Made by a program: the position numbers and the translations under genes. This document shows, in pieces, positions 27,658-41,253 of a DNA stretch of 64,000 nt. Origin of the DNA: Atherix ibis (taxonomy: Eukaryota; Arthropoda; Insecta; Diptera; Athericidae); assembly GCA_958298945.1 (NCBI GenBank), contig OY282608.1, forward strand, positions 74,758,806 to 74,822,805, read 5' to 3'. Within the stretch, counting starts at the first letter, position 1. Each line of letters begins with the position of its first letter. The notes below the pieces were generated by a model that was given only the letters and a program-made list of their open reading frames with translations, did not search any database and had not been told where the DNA came from.

Positions 27658-29115
27658 AAAACAAAAAGCCAACAAACGAACAAACCACCAAACCAACAAA
27701 CCCAGAAACCAACAAACCAACAAGCCAACAAACGAACAAACCAACTAACAAACAAACCAAGAAACCAACAAACCAACAAACCAATAAGCCAACAAGCCAA
27801 CAAACCAACAAACGAACAAACCAACAAACCAACAAACCAACAAACGAACAAACCAACCAACCAACAAACCAACAAACCAACAAACGAACAAACCAACAAA
27901 CGAACAAACCAACAAACCAACAAGCCAACAAACCAACAAACCAACAAACCAACAAGCCAACAAACCAACAAACCAACAAGCCAACAAGCCAACAAACTAA
28001 CTAGCCAACAAACGAACAAACCAACAAACAAACAATCCAACAAACCGACAACCCAACAAACCAACAAACGAGGAAACCAACAATCCAACAAACGAACAAA
28101 CCAACAAATCAAGTAACCGAAAAACCAACAAACGAACAAACCAACAAACCAACAAACCAACAAACCAACAAACCAACAAACCCACAAACCAACAACCCAA
28201 CAAACCAACAAACAAACAAACCAACAAACCAACAAACCAACAAGCCAACAAGCCAACAAATTAACAAGCCAACAAACGAACAAACCAACAAACAAACAAA
28301 CCAACAAACCAACAAACCAACAAACCAACAAACCAACAAACCAACAAACAAACAAACCAACAAACCAACATACCAACAAAACAACAAACCAAAAAAAAAT
28401 AAACCAACAAACCAACAAACCAACAAACCAACAAACAAACAAACCAATAAACCAACAAGCCAACAAGCCAACAAACCAGCAAGCCAACAAACGAACAAAC
28501 CAACAAACCAACAAACCAACAAGCAAACAAACCAAGAAAGCAACAAACCAAAAAGCCAACAAACGAACAAACCAACAAACAAACAAACCAAGAAAGCAAC
28601 AAACCAACAAACCAACAAGCCAACAAGCCAACAAACCAACAAACGAACAAACCAAAAAACGAACAAACCAACAAACCAACAAACCAACAAACCAACAAGC
28701 CAACAAATCAATAGATGAACAAACGGACAAACAAACCAACCAACAAGCCAACAAACCAACAAGCCAATAAACCAACAAAACCAACAAACAAACAAACCAA
28801 CAAACCAAGTAACCAACAAACCAACAAACCAACAAGCCAACAAACGAACAAACCAACAAACCAACAAACCAACAAACCAACAAACCAACAAACCAACAAG
28901 CCAACAAGCTAACAAACCAACAAACCAACAAACGAACAAACCAACAAACCAACAAACCAACAAACGAACAAACCAACAAACCAACAAACCAACAAGCCGA
29001 AAAACGAACAAACGAACAAGCCAACAAACCAACAAACGAACAAACCAACAAACCAATAAACCAAAAAACCAACAAACCAACAAACCAAAAAACCAACAAG
29101 CCAACAAACCAACAA
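27658..29115 (+). repeat. HOR chain, copy C (shortened)
   Basis: Matches copies A and B in variant order but is compressed: the CTAACTAGCC to GG-marker distance is 1,121 bp against 1,249 and 1,448 bp. The 416-bp internal duplication is absent from the continuation (single AGACAAG at 29,557). The GG marker at 29,116 starts the next, longer period. Confidence 0.82.
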
Positions 29116-32100
29116 GGCAACAAACCACCAAAACCAACAAACCAACAAACAAACAAACCAAGTAACCAACAAATAAACAAAACAACAAACCAACAAACCA
29201 AAAAACCAAGAAGCCAACAAGCCAACAAATCAACAAGCCAACAAACCAACAAGCCAACAAGCCAACAAACCAACAAACCAACAAACCAACAAACCAACAA
29301 ACCAACAAACCAAGAAGCCAACAAGCCAAAAAACTAACAAACCAACAAACCAGCAAACCAACAAACCAAAAAACCAACAAGCGAACAAACCAACAAACCA
29401 ACAAACCAACAAACCAACAAACCAACAAACCAACAAACCAACAAACCAACAAACCAACAAACCAACAAACCAACAAACCAACAAACCAATAAACCAACAA
29501 ACCAACAAACCAACAACCCAACAAACCAACAAACCAACAAGCCAACAAACTAACAAGACAAGAAACGAGCAAACCAACAAACAAACAAACAAACAAACCA
29601 ACAAACCAACAAACCAACAAGCCAACAAACCAATAAACCAACAAAAAATAAACCAACAAACCAACAAACCAACAAACAAATAAACCAACAAACCAACAAA
29701 CCAACAAACAAACAAACCAACAAACCAACAAGCCAACAAACCGACAAACCAGCAAGCCAACAAACGAACAAACCAACAAACCAACAAAACAACAAACCAA
29801 CAAGTCAACAAACCAACAAACCAACAAACAAATAAGCGAACAAACCAACAAACTAATAACAAATAAACCAACAAACCAACAAACCAAAAAACCAACAAGC
29901 CAACAAGCCAACAAACCAACAAGCCAACAAACCAACAAACAAACAAACCAACAAACGAACAAACCTACAAACCAACAAATCAACAAGCCAACAAACGAAC
30001 AAACCAACAAACCAAGAAACCAACAAACCAACAAGCCAACAAACGAACAAACCAACAAACAAACAAACCAAGAAACAAACAAACCAACAAACCAACAAGC
30101 CAACAAGCCAACAAACCAACAAACAAACAAACCAACAAACGAACAAACCTACAAACCAACAAACCAACAAGCCAACAAACGAACAAACCAACAAACCAAG
30201 AAACCAACAAACCAACAAGCCAACAAACGAACAAACCTACAAACCAACAAACCAACAAACAAACAAACCAACAAACGAACAAACCTACAAACCAACAAAC
30301 CAACAAGCCAACAAACGAACAAACCAACAAACCAAGAAACCAACAAACCAACAAGCTAACAAACGAACAAACCAACGAACAAACAAACCAAGAAACTAAC
30401 AAACCAACAAACGAACAAGCCAACAAGCCAACAAACTAACAAACGAGCAAACCAACAAACGAACAAACCAACAAACCAACAAACCAACAAACCAACAAAC
30501 AAACAAGCCAACAAACCAACAAACCAACCGACGAACAAACAAACAAACCAATAAAACAACAAACCAACAAACGAACAAACCAACAAACCAAGAAACCACC
30601 AAACCAACAAACCAAAAAACAAACAAACCAACAAACCAACAAACCAACAAACCAACAAACCAGCAAGCCAACAAACCAACAAACCAAAAAAACAAAAAAC
30701 CAACAAACAAACAAACCAACAAGCCAACAAGCCAACAATCCAACAATCCAACAAACGAACAAACCAACAAACCAACAAGCCAACAAACCAACAAACGGAC
30801 AAACCAACAAACCAACAAACCAACAAACGAACAAACAAACAAACCCACCAACCAATAAAGCAACAAACGAACAAACGAACAAACCACCAAAACCAACAAA
30901 ACAACAAACAAACAAACCAACAAACCAAGTAACCAACAAATAAACAAAACAACAAACCAACAAACCAACAAACCAACAAGCCAACAAGCCAACAAACCAA
31001 CAAGCCAACAAACCAACAACCCAACAAACCAACAAACGAACAAACCAACAAACCAACAAACGAACAAACCAACAAACCAAGTAACTAAAAAAACCAACAA
31101 ACCAACAAACCAACAAGCCAACAAACCAACAAGCTAAAAAGCCAACAAACCAACAAACCAACAAACCAACAAACCAACAAACCAACAATCCAACAAGCCA
31201 ACAAGCCAAAAAACCAACAAACCAACAAACCAACAAACCAACAAACCAAAAAACCAACAAACGAACAAACCAACAAACCAACAAACCAACAAACCAACAA
31301 ACCAACAAACCAACAAACCAACAAACCAACAAACCAAGAAACCAAGAAACCAACAAACCAACAAACCAACAAACCAACAAACCAACAAACCAACAAACCA
31401 ACAAGCCAATAAGCCAACAAACTAACAAGACAACAAACGAGCAAACCAGCAAACTAACAAACAAACAAACAAACAAACCAACAAACCAACAAACCAACAA
31501 ACCAACAAACCAACAAACCAACAAACAAACAAACCAACAAACCAACAAACCAACAAACCAACAAACCAACAAACCAACAAGCCAACAAACCAATAAACCA
31601 ACAAAAAATAAACCAACAAACCAACAAACCAACAAACAAATAAACCAACAAACCAACAAACCAACAAACAAACAAACCAACAAGCCAACAAGCCAACAAA
31701 CCAGCAAGCCAACAAACGAACAAACCAACAAACCAACAAACCAACAAACCAACAAGTCAACAAACCAACAAACAAATAATCGAACAAACCAACACACTAA
31801 TAAACAAATAAACCAACAAACCAAAAAACCAACAAGCCAACAAGCCAACAAACCAACAAGCCAACAAACCAACAAACAAACAAACCAACAAGCCAACAAA
31901 CCAACAAACCAACAAACGAACAAACCAACAAACCAACAAACCAACAAACCAATAAACCAACAAACCAACAAGCCAACAAGCCAATAAACCAACAAACGAA
32001 CAAACAAACAAACCAACAAGCCAACAAACCAACAAACGGACAAACCAACAAACCAACAAACCAACAAACCAACAAACCAACAAGCTAACAAATCAATAAA

Positions 32101-33284
32101 GCAACAAACGAACAAACGAACAAACCACCAAAACCAACAAACCAACAAACAAACAAACCAACAAACCAAGTAACCAACAAATAAACAAAACAACAAACCA
32201 AGTAACAAAAAAACCAACAAACCAACAAACCAACAAGCCAACAAACCAACAAGCCAATAAGCCAACAAACCAACAAACCAACAAACCAACAAACCAATAA
32301 TCCAACAAGCCAACAAGCCAAAAAAACCAACAAAACAACAAACCAACAAACCAAAAAACCAACAAACGAACAAACCAACAAACCAACAAACCAACAAACC
32401 AACAAACCAACAAACCAACAAACCAACAAACCAACAAACCAACAAACCAACAAACCAACAAACCAACAAACCAACAAACCAACAAACCAACAAACCAACA
32501 AACCAACAAACCAACAAACCAACAAACCAACAAACCAACAAACCAACAAACCAACAAACCAACAAACCAACAAGCCAACAAGCCAACAAACTAACAAGAC
32601 AACAAACGAGCAAACCAACAAACAAACAAACAAACAAACCAACAAACCAACAAACCAACAAACCAACAAACCAACAAACAAACAAACCAACAAACCAACA
32701 AACCAACAAACCAACAAACCAACAAACCAACAAGCCAACAAACCAATAAACCAACAAAAAATAAACCAACAAACCAACAAACCAACAAACAAATAAACCA
32801 ACAAACCAACAAACCAACAACCAAACAAACCAACAAGCCAACAAGCCAACAAACCAGCAAGCCAACAAACGAACAAACCAACAAACCAACAAACCAACAA
32901 GTCAACAAACCAACAAACCAACAAACAAATAATCGAACAAACCAACATACTAATAAACAAATAAACCAACAAACCAACAAACCAAAAAACCAACAAGCCA
33001 ACAAGCCAACAAACCAACAAACCAACAATCCAACAAACGGACAAACCAACAAACCAACAAGCCAACAAACCAACAAACCAACAAACGAACAAACCAACAA
33101 ACCAACAAACCAACAAAACAACAAACCAACAAACGAACAAACCAGCAAACCAACAAACCAACAAGCCGAAAAACGAACAAACGAACAAGCCAACAAACCA
33201 ACAAACGAACAAACCAACAAACCAATAAACCAAAAAACCAACAAACCAACAAACCAAAAAACCAACAAGCCAACAAACCAACAA
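29116..33284 (+). repeat. HOR chain, long copy D (~4.17 kb)
   Basis: Bounded by the GG markers at 29,116 and 33,285. Its content recurs at an offset of about 4,145 bp in the next copy: AGACAAG 29,557 and 33,702; AATAAGCG 29,836 and 33,989; CCAAAAAAACAAAAAACC 30,684 and 34,829; GTAAC before the A tract 31,081 and 35,226; AATAATCG 31,781 and 35,925. Between 32,170 and 32,202 it lacks about 120 bp present in the next copy; after that the offset is 4,311. Confidence 0.85.
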
Positions 33285-36200
33285 GGCAACAAACCACCAA
33301 AACCAACAAACCAACAAACAAACTAACCAAGTAACCAACAAATAAACAAAACAACAAACCAACAAACCAAAAAACCAAGAAGCCAACAAGCCAACAAACC
33401 AACAAGCCAACAAACCAACAAGCCAACAAGCCAACAAACCAACAAACCAACAAACCAATAAACCAACAAACCAACAAACCAAGAAGCCAACAAGCCAAAA
33501 AACTAACAAACCAACAAACCAGCAAACCAACAAACCAAAAAACCAACAAGCGAACAAACCAACAAACCAACAAACCAACAAACCAACAAACCAACAAACC
33601 AACAAACCAACAAACGAACAAACCAACAAACCAACAAACCAAGAAACCAACAAACCAACAAACCAACAAACAAACAAGCCAACAAGCCAACAAACTAACA
33701 AGACAAGAAACGAGCAAACCAACAAACAAACAAACAAACAAACCAACAAACCAACAAACCAACAAACCAACAAGCCAACAAACCAATAAACCAACAAAAA
33801 ATAAACCAACAAACCAACAAACCAACAAACAAATAAAATAACAAACCAACAAACCAACAAACAAGCAAACCAACAAACCAACAAGCCAACAAACCGACAA
33901 ACCAGCAAGCCAACAAATGAACAAACCAACAAACCAACAAAACAACAAACCCACAAGTCAACAAACGAACAAACCAACAAACAAATAAGCGAACAAACCA
34001 ACAAACTAATAACAAATAAACCAACAAACCAACAAACCAAAAAACCAACAAACCAACAAGCCAACAAACCAACAAGCCAACAAACCAACAAACAAACAAA
34101 CCAACAAACGAACAAACCTACAAACCAACAAACCAACAAGCCAACAAATGAACAAACCAACAAACCAAGAAACCAACAAACCAACAAGCCAACAAACGAA
34201 CAAACCAACAAACAAACAAACCAAGAAACAAACAAACCAACAAACCAACAAGCCAACAAGCCAACAAACCAACAAACAAACAAACCAACAAACGAACAAA
34301 CCTACAAACCAACAAACCAACAAGCCAACAAACGAACAAACCAACAAACCAAGAAACCAACAAACCAACAAGCCAACAAACGAACAAACCTACAAACCAA
34401 CAAACCAACAAACAAACAAACCAACAAACGAACAAACCTACAAACCAACAAACCAACAAGCCAACAAACGAACAAACCAACAAACCAAGAAACCAACAAA
34501 CCAACAAGCCAACAAACGAACAAACCAACGAACAAACAAACCAAGAAACCAACAAACCAACAAACGAACAAGCCAACAAGATAACAAACTAACAAACGAG
34601 CAAACCAACAAACGAACAAACCAACAAACCAACAAACCAACAAACCAACAAACAAACAAGCCAACAAACCAACAAACCAACAGACGAACAAACGAACAAA
34701 CCAATAAACCAACAAACCAACAAACCAACAAACCAAGAAACCACCAAACCAACAAACCAAAAAACAAACAAACCAACAAACCAACAAACCAACAAACCAA
34801 CAAACCAGCAAGCCAACAAACCAACAAACCAAAAAAACAAAAAACCAACAAACCAACAAACCAACAAGCCAACAAGCCAACAAACCAACAATCCAACAAA
34901 CGAACAAACCAACAAACCAACAAGCCAACAAACCAACAAACGGGCAAACCAACAAACCAACAAACCAACAAACGAACAAACAAACAAATAAACCAACCAA
35001 TAAAGCAACGAACGAACAAACGAACAAACCACCAAAACCAACAAAACAACAAACAAACAAACCAACAAACCAAGTAACCAACAAATAAACAAAACAACAA
35101 ACCAACAAACCAACAAACCAACAAGCCAACAAGCCAACAAACCAACAAGCCAACAAACCAACAACCCAACAAACCAACAAACGAACAAACCAACAAACCA
35201 ACAAACGAACAAACCAACAAACCAAGTAACGAAAAAACCAACAAACCAACAAACCAACAAGCCAACAAACCAACAAGCTAACAAGCCAACAAACCAACAA
35301 ACCAACAAACCAACAAACAAACAATCCAACAAGCCAACAAGCCAAAAAACCAACAAACCAACAAACCAACAAACCAAAAAACCAACAAACGAACAAACCA
35401 ACAAACCAACAAACCAACAAACCAACAAACCAACAAACCAACAAACCAACAAACCAACAAACCAACAAACCAACAAACCAAGAAACCAACAAACCAACAA
35501 ACCAACAAACCAACAAACCAACAAACCAACAAACTAACAAACCAACAAACCAACAAGCCAACAAGCCAACAAACTAACAAGACAACAAACGAGCAAACCA
35601 ACAAACAAACAAACAAACAAACCAACAAACCAACAAACCAACAAACCAACAAACCAACAAACAAACAAACCAACAAACCAACAAACCAACAAACCAACAA
35701 ACCAACAAACCAACAAGCCAGCAAACCAATAAACCAACAAAAAATAAACCAACAAACCAATAAACCAACAAACAAATAAACCAACAACCCAACAAACCAA
35801 CAAACAAACAAACCAACAAGCCAACAAGCCAACAAACCGGCAAGCCAACAAACGAACAAACCAACAAACCAACAAACCAACAAAGCAACAAGTCAACAAA
35901 CCAACAAACCAACAAACAAATAATCGAACAAACCAACACACTAATAAACGAATAAACCAACAAACCAAAAAACCAACAAGCCAACAAGCCAACAAACCAA
36001 CAAGCCAACAAACCCACAAACAAACAAACCAACAAGCCAACAAACCAACAAACCAACAAACGAACAAACCAACAAACCAACAAACCAACAAACCAACAAA
36101 CCAATAAACCAACAAACCAACAAGCCAACAAGCCAATAAACCAACAAACGAACAAACAAACAAACCAACAAGCCAACAAACCAACAAACGGACAAACCAA

Positions 36201-37514
36201 CAAACCAACAAACCAACAAACCAACAAACCAACAAGCTAACAAATCAATAAAGCAACAAACGAACAAACGAACAAACCACCAAAACCAACAAACCAACAA
36301 ACAAACAAACCAACAAACCAAGTAACCAACAAATAAACAAAACAACAAACCAACAAACCAACAAACCAACAAGCCAACAAGCCAACAAACCAACAAGCCA
36401 ACAAACCAACAACCCAACAAACCAACAAACGAACAAACCAACAAACCAACAAACGAACAAACCAACAAACCAAGTAACAAAAAAACCAACAAACCAACAA
36501 ACCAACAAGCCAACAAACCAACAAGCCAACAAGCCAACAAACCAACAAACCAACAAACCAACAAACCAATAATCCAACAAGCCAACAAGCCAAAAAACCA
36601 ACAAACCAACAAACCAACAAACCAAAAAACCAACAAACGAACAAACCAACAAACCAACAAACCAACAAACCAACAAACCAACAAACCAACAAACCAACAA
36701 ACCAACAAACCAACAAACCAACAAACCAACAAACCAACAAACCAACAAACCAACAAACCAACAAACCAACAAACCAACAAACCAACAAACCAACAAACCA
36801 ACAAACCAACAAACCAACAAACCAACAAACCAACAAACCAACAAACCAACAAACCAACAAACCAACAAACCAACAAACCAACAAGCCAACAATCCAACAA
36901 ACTAACAAGACAACAAACGAGCAAACCAACAAACAAACAAACAAACAAACCAACAAACCAACAAACCAACAAACCAACAAACCAACAAACCAACAAACAA
37001 ACAAACCAACAAACCAACAAACCAACAAACCAACAAACCAACAAACCAACAAGCCAACAAACCAATAAACCAACAAAAAATAAACCAACAAACCAACAAA
37101 CCAACAAACAAATAAACCAACAAACCAACAAACCAACAAGTCAACAAACCAACAAACCAGCAAGCCAACAAACGAACAAACCAACAAACCAACAAACCAA
37201 CAAACCAACAAGTCAACAAACCAACAAACCAACAAACAAATAATCGAACAAACCAACATACTAATAAACAAATAAACCAACAAACCAACAAACCAAAAAA
37301 CCAACAAGCCAACAAGCCTACAAACCAACAAACCAACAATCCAACAAACGGACAAACCAACAAACCAACAAGCCAACAAACCAACAAACCAACAAACGAA
37401 CAAACCAACAAACCAACAAACCAACAAACCAACAAACCAACCAACAAACCAACAAACAAACAAACCAACAAACCAACAAACCAACAAACCAACAAACCAA
37501 CAAACCAACAAACC
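33285..37514 (+). repeat. HOR chain, long copy E (~4.2 kb)
   Basis: Partner of 29,116-33,284 in marker order, continuing through GACAACAAACGAGC at 36,909 (32,598 in copy D), AATAATCG at 37,245 (32,934) and CAATCC at 37,340 (33,029). It holds the longest perfect octamer run I noted (36,640-36,884). SNPs such as AACGGGC at 34,942 against AACGGAC at 30,797 separate the copies. Confidence 0.85.
36640..36884 (+). repeat. Perfect octamer run, 245 bp
   Basis: About 30 uninterrupted CCAACAAA units between G substitutions at 36,639 and 36,885; the longest pure run I noted. A similar one of 205 bp lies at 32,369-32,573, at the corresponding place in the preceding HOR copy. Confidence 0.9.
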
Positions 37515-38410
37515 GAAAAAACAAAGTTACCAACAAATAAACAAAACAACAAACCAACAAACCACCAAACCAACAAGCCAACAAGCCAGCAAACCAACAA
37601 GCCAACAAACCAACAACCCAACAAACCAACAAACGAACAAACCAACAAACCTACAAACGAACAAACCAACAAACCAAGTAACGAAAAAACCAACAAACCA
37701 ACAAACCAACAAGCCAACAAACCAACAAGCCAACAAGCCAACAAACCAACAAACCAACAAACCAACAAACCAACAATCCAACAAGCCAAAAAACCAACAA
37801 ACCAACAAACCAACAAACCAAAAAACCAACAAACGAACAAACCAACAAACCAACAAACCAACAAACCAATAAACCAACAAACCAACAAACCAACAAACCA
37901 ACAAACCAACAAACCAACAAACCAACAAACCAACAAACCAACAAACCAACAAACCAACAAACCGAAAAAACAAAGTTACCAACAAATAAACAAAACAACA
38001 AACCAACAAACCACCAAACCAACAAGCCAACAAGCTAACAAACCAACAAGCCAACAAACCAACAACCCAACAAACCAACAAACGAACAAACCAACAAACC
38101 AACAAACGAACAAACCAAGTAACGAAAAAACCAACAAACCAACAAACCAACAAGCCAACAAACCAACAAGCCAACAAGCCAACAAACCAACAAACCAACA
38201 AACCAACAAACCAACAATCCAACAAGCCAACAAGCCAAAAAACCAACAAACCAACAAACCAACAAACCAAAAAACCAACAAACGAACAAACCAACAAACC
38301 AACAAACCAACAAACCAACAAACCAACAAACCAACAAACCAACAAACCAACAAACCAACAAACCAACAAACCAACAAACCAACAAAACAACAAACCAACA
38401 AACCAACAAA
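37515..38410 (+). repeat. Tandem duplication, ~449 bp
   Basis: The rare unit CCGAAAAAACAAAGTTACC occurs with its G at 37,515 and at 37,964, and both are followed by the same variant order (AACAAATAAAC, CCACCAAACC, AACCCAAC, then GTAACG at 37,678 and 38,119). The offset changes from 449 to 441 bp inside the block (one octamer). I saw this GAAAAAACAAAGTTACC unit nowhere else. Confidence 0.85.
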
Positions 38411-38499
38411 CCAACAAACCAACAAGCCAACAAACTAACAAGACAACAAACGAGCAAACCAACAAACAAACAAACAAACAAACCAACAAACTAACAAAC

Positions 38500-40810
38500 C
38501 AACAAACCAACAAACAAACAAACCAACAAACCAACAAACCAACAAACCAACAAACCAAGAAGCCAACAAACCAATAAACCAACAAAAAATAAACCAACAA
38601 ACCAACAAACCAACAAACAAATAAACTAACAAACCAACAAACCAACAACCAAAGAAACCAACAAGCCAACAAGCCAACAAACCAGCAAGCCAACAAACGA
38701 ACAAACCAACAAACCAACAAACCAACAAACCAACAAACCAACAAACCAACAAACAAATAATCGAACAAACCAACAAACCAACAAACCAACAAACCAACAA
38801 ACCAACAAGCCAACAAACCAACAAACTAACAGACGAACAAACGAACAAACCAATAAACCAACAAACCAACAAACAAATAAACCAACAAACCAAGAAACCA
38901 CCAAACCAACAAACCAAAAAACAAACAAACCAACAAACCAACAAACCAACAAACCAGCAAGCCAACAAACAAAAAAACCAAAAAAACAACAAACCAACAA
39001 ACCAACAAACCAACAAGCCAACAAGCCAACAAACCAACAATCCAACAAACGAACAAACCAACAAACCAACAAGCCAACAAACCAACAAACCAACAAACCA
39101 ACAAACCAACAAACCAACAAACCAACAAACCAACAAACCAACAAGCCAACAAACCAATAAAGCAACAAATGAACAAACGAACAAACCACCAAAACCAACA
39201 AACCAACAAACAAACCAACCAACAAACCAAGTAACCAACAAATAAACAAAACAAAAGACCAACAAACCAACAAACCAACAAGCCAACAAGCCAACAAACC
39301 AACAAGCCAACAAACAAACAACCCAACAAACCAACAAACGAACAAACCAACAAACCAACAAACGAACAAACCAACAAACCAAGTAACGAAAAAACCAACA
39401 ACCCAACAAACCAACAAGCCAACAAACCAACAAGCCAACAAGCCAACAAACCAACAAACCAACAAACCAACAAACCAACAATCCAACAAGCCAACAAGCC
39501 AAAAAACCAACAAACCAATAAACCAACAAACCAAAAAACCAACAAACGAACAAACCAACAAACCAACAAACCAACAAAACAACAAACCAACAAACCAACA
39601 AACCAACAAACCAAGAAACCAACAAACCAACAAACCAACAAACCAACAAACCAACAAACCAACAAACCAACCAGCCAACAAGCCAACAAACTAACAAGAC
39701 AACAAACGAGCAAACCAACAAACAAACAAACAAACAAACCAACAAACCAACAAACCAACAAACCAACAAACAAACAAACCAACAAACCAACAAACCAACA
39801 AACCAACAAACCAACAAACCAACAAGCCAACAAACCAATAAACCAACAAAAAATAAACCAACAAACCAACAAACCAACAAACAAATAAACCAACAAACCA
39901 ACAAACCAACAAACAAACAAACCAACAAGCCAACAAGCCAACAAACCAGCAAGCCAACAAACGAACAAACCAACAAACCAACAAACCAACAAGTCAACAA
40001 ACCAACAAACCAACAAACAAATAATCGAACAAACCAACACACTAATAAACAAATAAACCAACAAACCAAAAAACCAACAAGCCAACAAGCCAACAAACCA
40101 ACAAACCAACAAGCCAACAAACCAACAAACAAACAAACCAACAAACCAACAAACCAACAAACCAACAAACGAACAAACCAACAAACCAACAAACCAACAA
40201 ACCAACAAACCAACAAACCAACAAGCCAACAAGCCAATAAACCAACAAACGAACAAACGAACAAATCAACAAGCCCACAAACCAACAAACGGACAAACCA
40301 ACAAACCAACAAACCAACAAACCAACAAACCAACAAGCTAACAAACCAATAAAGCAACAAACGAACAAACGAACAAACCACCAAAACCAACAAACCAACA
40401 AACAAACAAACCAACAAACCAAGTAACCAACAAATAAACAAAACAACAAACCAACAAACCAACAAACCAACAAGCCAACAAGCCAACAAACCAACAAGCC
40501 AACAAACCAACAACCCAACAAACCAACAAACGAACAAACCAACAAACCAACAAACGAACAAACCAACAAACCAAGTAACGAAAAAACCAACAAACCAACA
40601 AACCAACAAGCCAACAAACCAACAAGCCAACAAGCCAACAAACCAACAAACCAACAAACCAACAAACCAACAATCCAACAAGCCAACAAGCCAAAAAATT
40701 AACAAACCAACAAACCAACAAACCAAAAATCCAACAAACGAACAAACCAACAAACCAACAAACCAACAAACCAACAAACCAACAAACCAACAAACCAACA
40801 AACCAACAAA
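38500..40810 (+). repeat. Left arm of large inverted repeat
   Basis: Rare variants in this arm reappear in reverse complement on the right. Closest to the centre, six A then TT at 40,693-40,700 pair with 41,364-41,371; five A then T at 40,725-40,730 with 41,334-41,339; GTAACG (G at 40,580) with C at 41,484. All three give the same coordinate sum, 82,064, so the centre of symmetry is 41,032. Farther out, the CAAAAAAACCAAAAAAACAAC unit near 38,970-38,990 pairs with about 42,107-42,125, and AAAAAATAAACC near 38,585 with about 42,495. The left arm is about 1.06 kb longer between these anchor sets. Confidence 0.85.
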
Positions 40811-41253
40811 CCAACAAGCCAACAAGCCAACAAACCAACAAATAAACAAACCAACAAACCAACAAACCAACAAACCATCAAGCCAACAAACCAAAAAACC
40901 AACAAACCAACAAGCCAACAAGCCAACAAGCCAACAAGCCAACAAACGACCAAACCAACAAACAAACAAACCAACAAACCAACAAACGACCAAACCAACA
41001 AACAAACAAACCAACAAACCAGTTTGTAGGTTGTTTGTTTGTTGGTTTGTTGGTTTGTTGGTTCGTTGGTTTGTTGGTTTGTTTGTTTGTTTGTTTGTTG
41101 GTTTCCTCTTTTGTTGTCTTGTTAGTTTGTGGGCTTGTTGGTTTGTTTGTTTGTTGGTTTCCTCTTTTGTTGTCTTGTTGGTTTGTTGGTCTGTTGGCTT
41201 GTTGGTTTGTGGGTTTCTTGGTTTGTTGGTTTGTTGGTTTGTTGATTTGTTGG
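40811..41253. other. Non-mirrored centre of the inverted repeat
   Basis: Between the arms lie about 440 bp whose two halves are both octamer satellite, in opposite orientation, but do not mirror each other variant for variant. The left half contains a 40-bp tandem repeat with AACGACCAAACC (at 40,941 and 40,981). The right half contains a 56-bp tandem repeat with GTTTCCTCTTTTGTTGTC (at 41,101 and 41,157), the most aberrant sequence in the window. The strand switch is not at the exact centre of symmetry (41,032) but about 10 bp to its left. Confidence 0.8.
41019..41032. other. Strand-switch junction of the satellite
   Basis: The last C/A-type unit ends with CC at 41,019-41,020; it is followed by AG and then TTTGTAGGTTGTTTG, so the switch to the G/T-type array occurs within a few bases at 41,021-41,022. 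No unique sequence, transposon end or other spacer separates the orientations. I saw only one such switch in the window. Confidence 0.95.

Larger units (their letters stand above)
1..41020 (+). repeat. Octamer satellite array, CCAACAAA sense on plus strand
   Basis: The stretch consists of head-to-tail 8-bp units of CCAACAAA type, about 5,100 in number, with no interruption by unique sequence that I can find. The consensus unit has five A and three C, so the plus strand is nearly free of G and T; those bases appear only in variant units. Frequent variants are CGAACAAA, CAAACAAA, CCAATAAA, CCAAAAAA, CCAAGAAA, CTAACAAA and units in which CAAACC becomes CAAGCC. Variants are not randomly scattered: they recur in the same order in copied blocks (listed separately). 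Register shifts are rare, for example the 7-bp unit CCACAAA near 8,199, 8,599, 9,349 and 9,741. No gene is supported anywhere in the stretch. Confidence 0.97.

Noticed and set aside
119..41017. Long minus-strand open frames (hundreds to over 1,400 codons) rich in Cys, Trp, Phe, Val, Gly and Leu that look like membrane proteins
   Set aside because: They are a direct consequence of a stop-free 8-bp unit. The peptide is the same octamer in all three frames, overlapping frames are equally open, starts and stops arise from single variant bases, and no promoter, ribosome-binding or start context, or known domain is seen.
41020..41032. Plain fold-back read artefact as explanation of the inversion
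   Set aside because: Not excluded, but disfavoured: the central ~440 bp is not a mirror, and the arms differ by a 104-bp duplication, about 1 kb of extra sequence and substitutions. Raw reads would decide.
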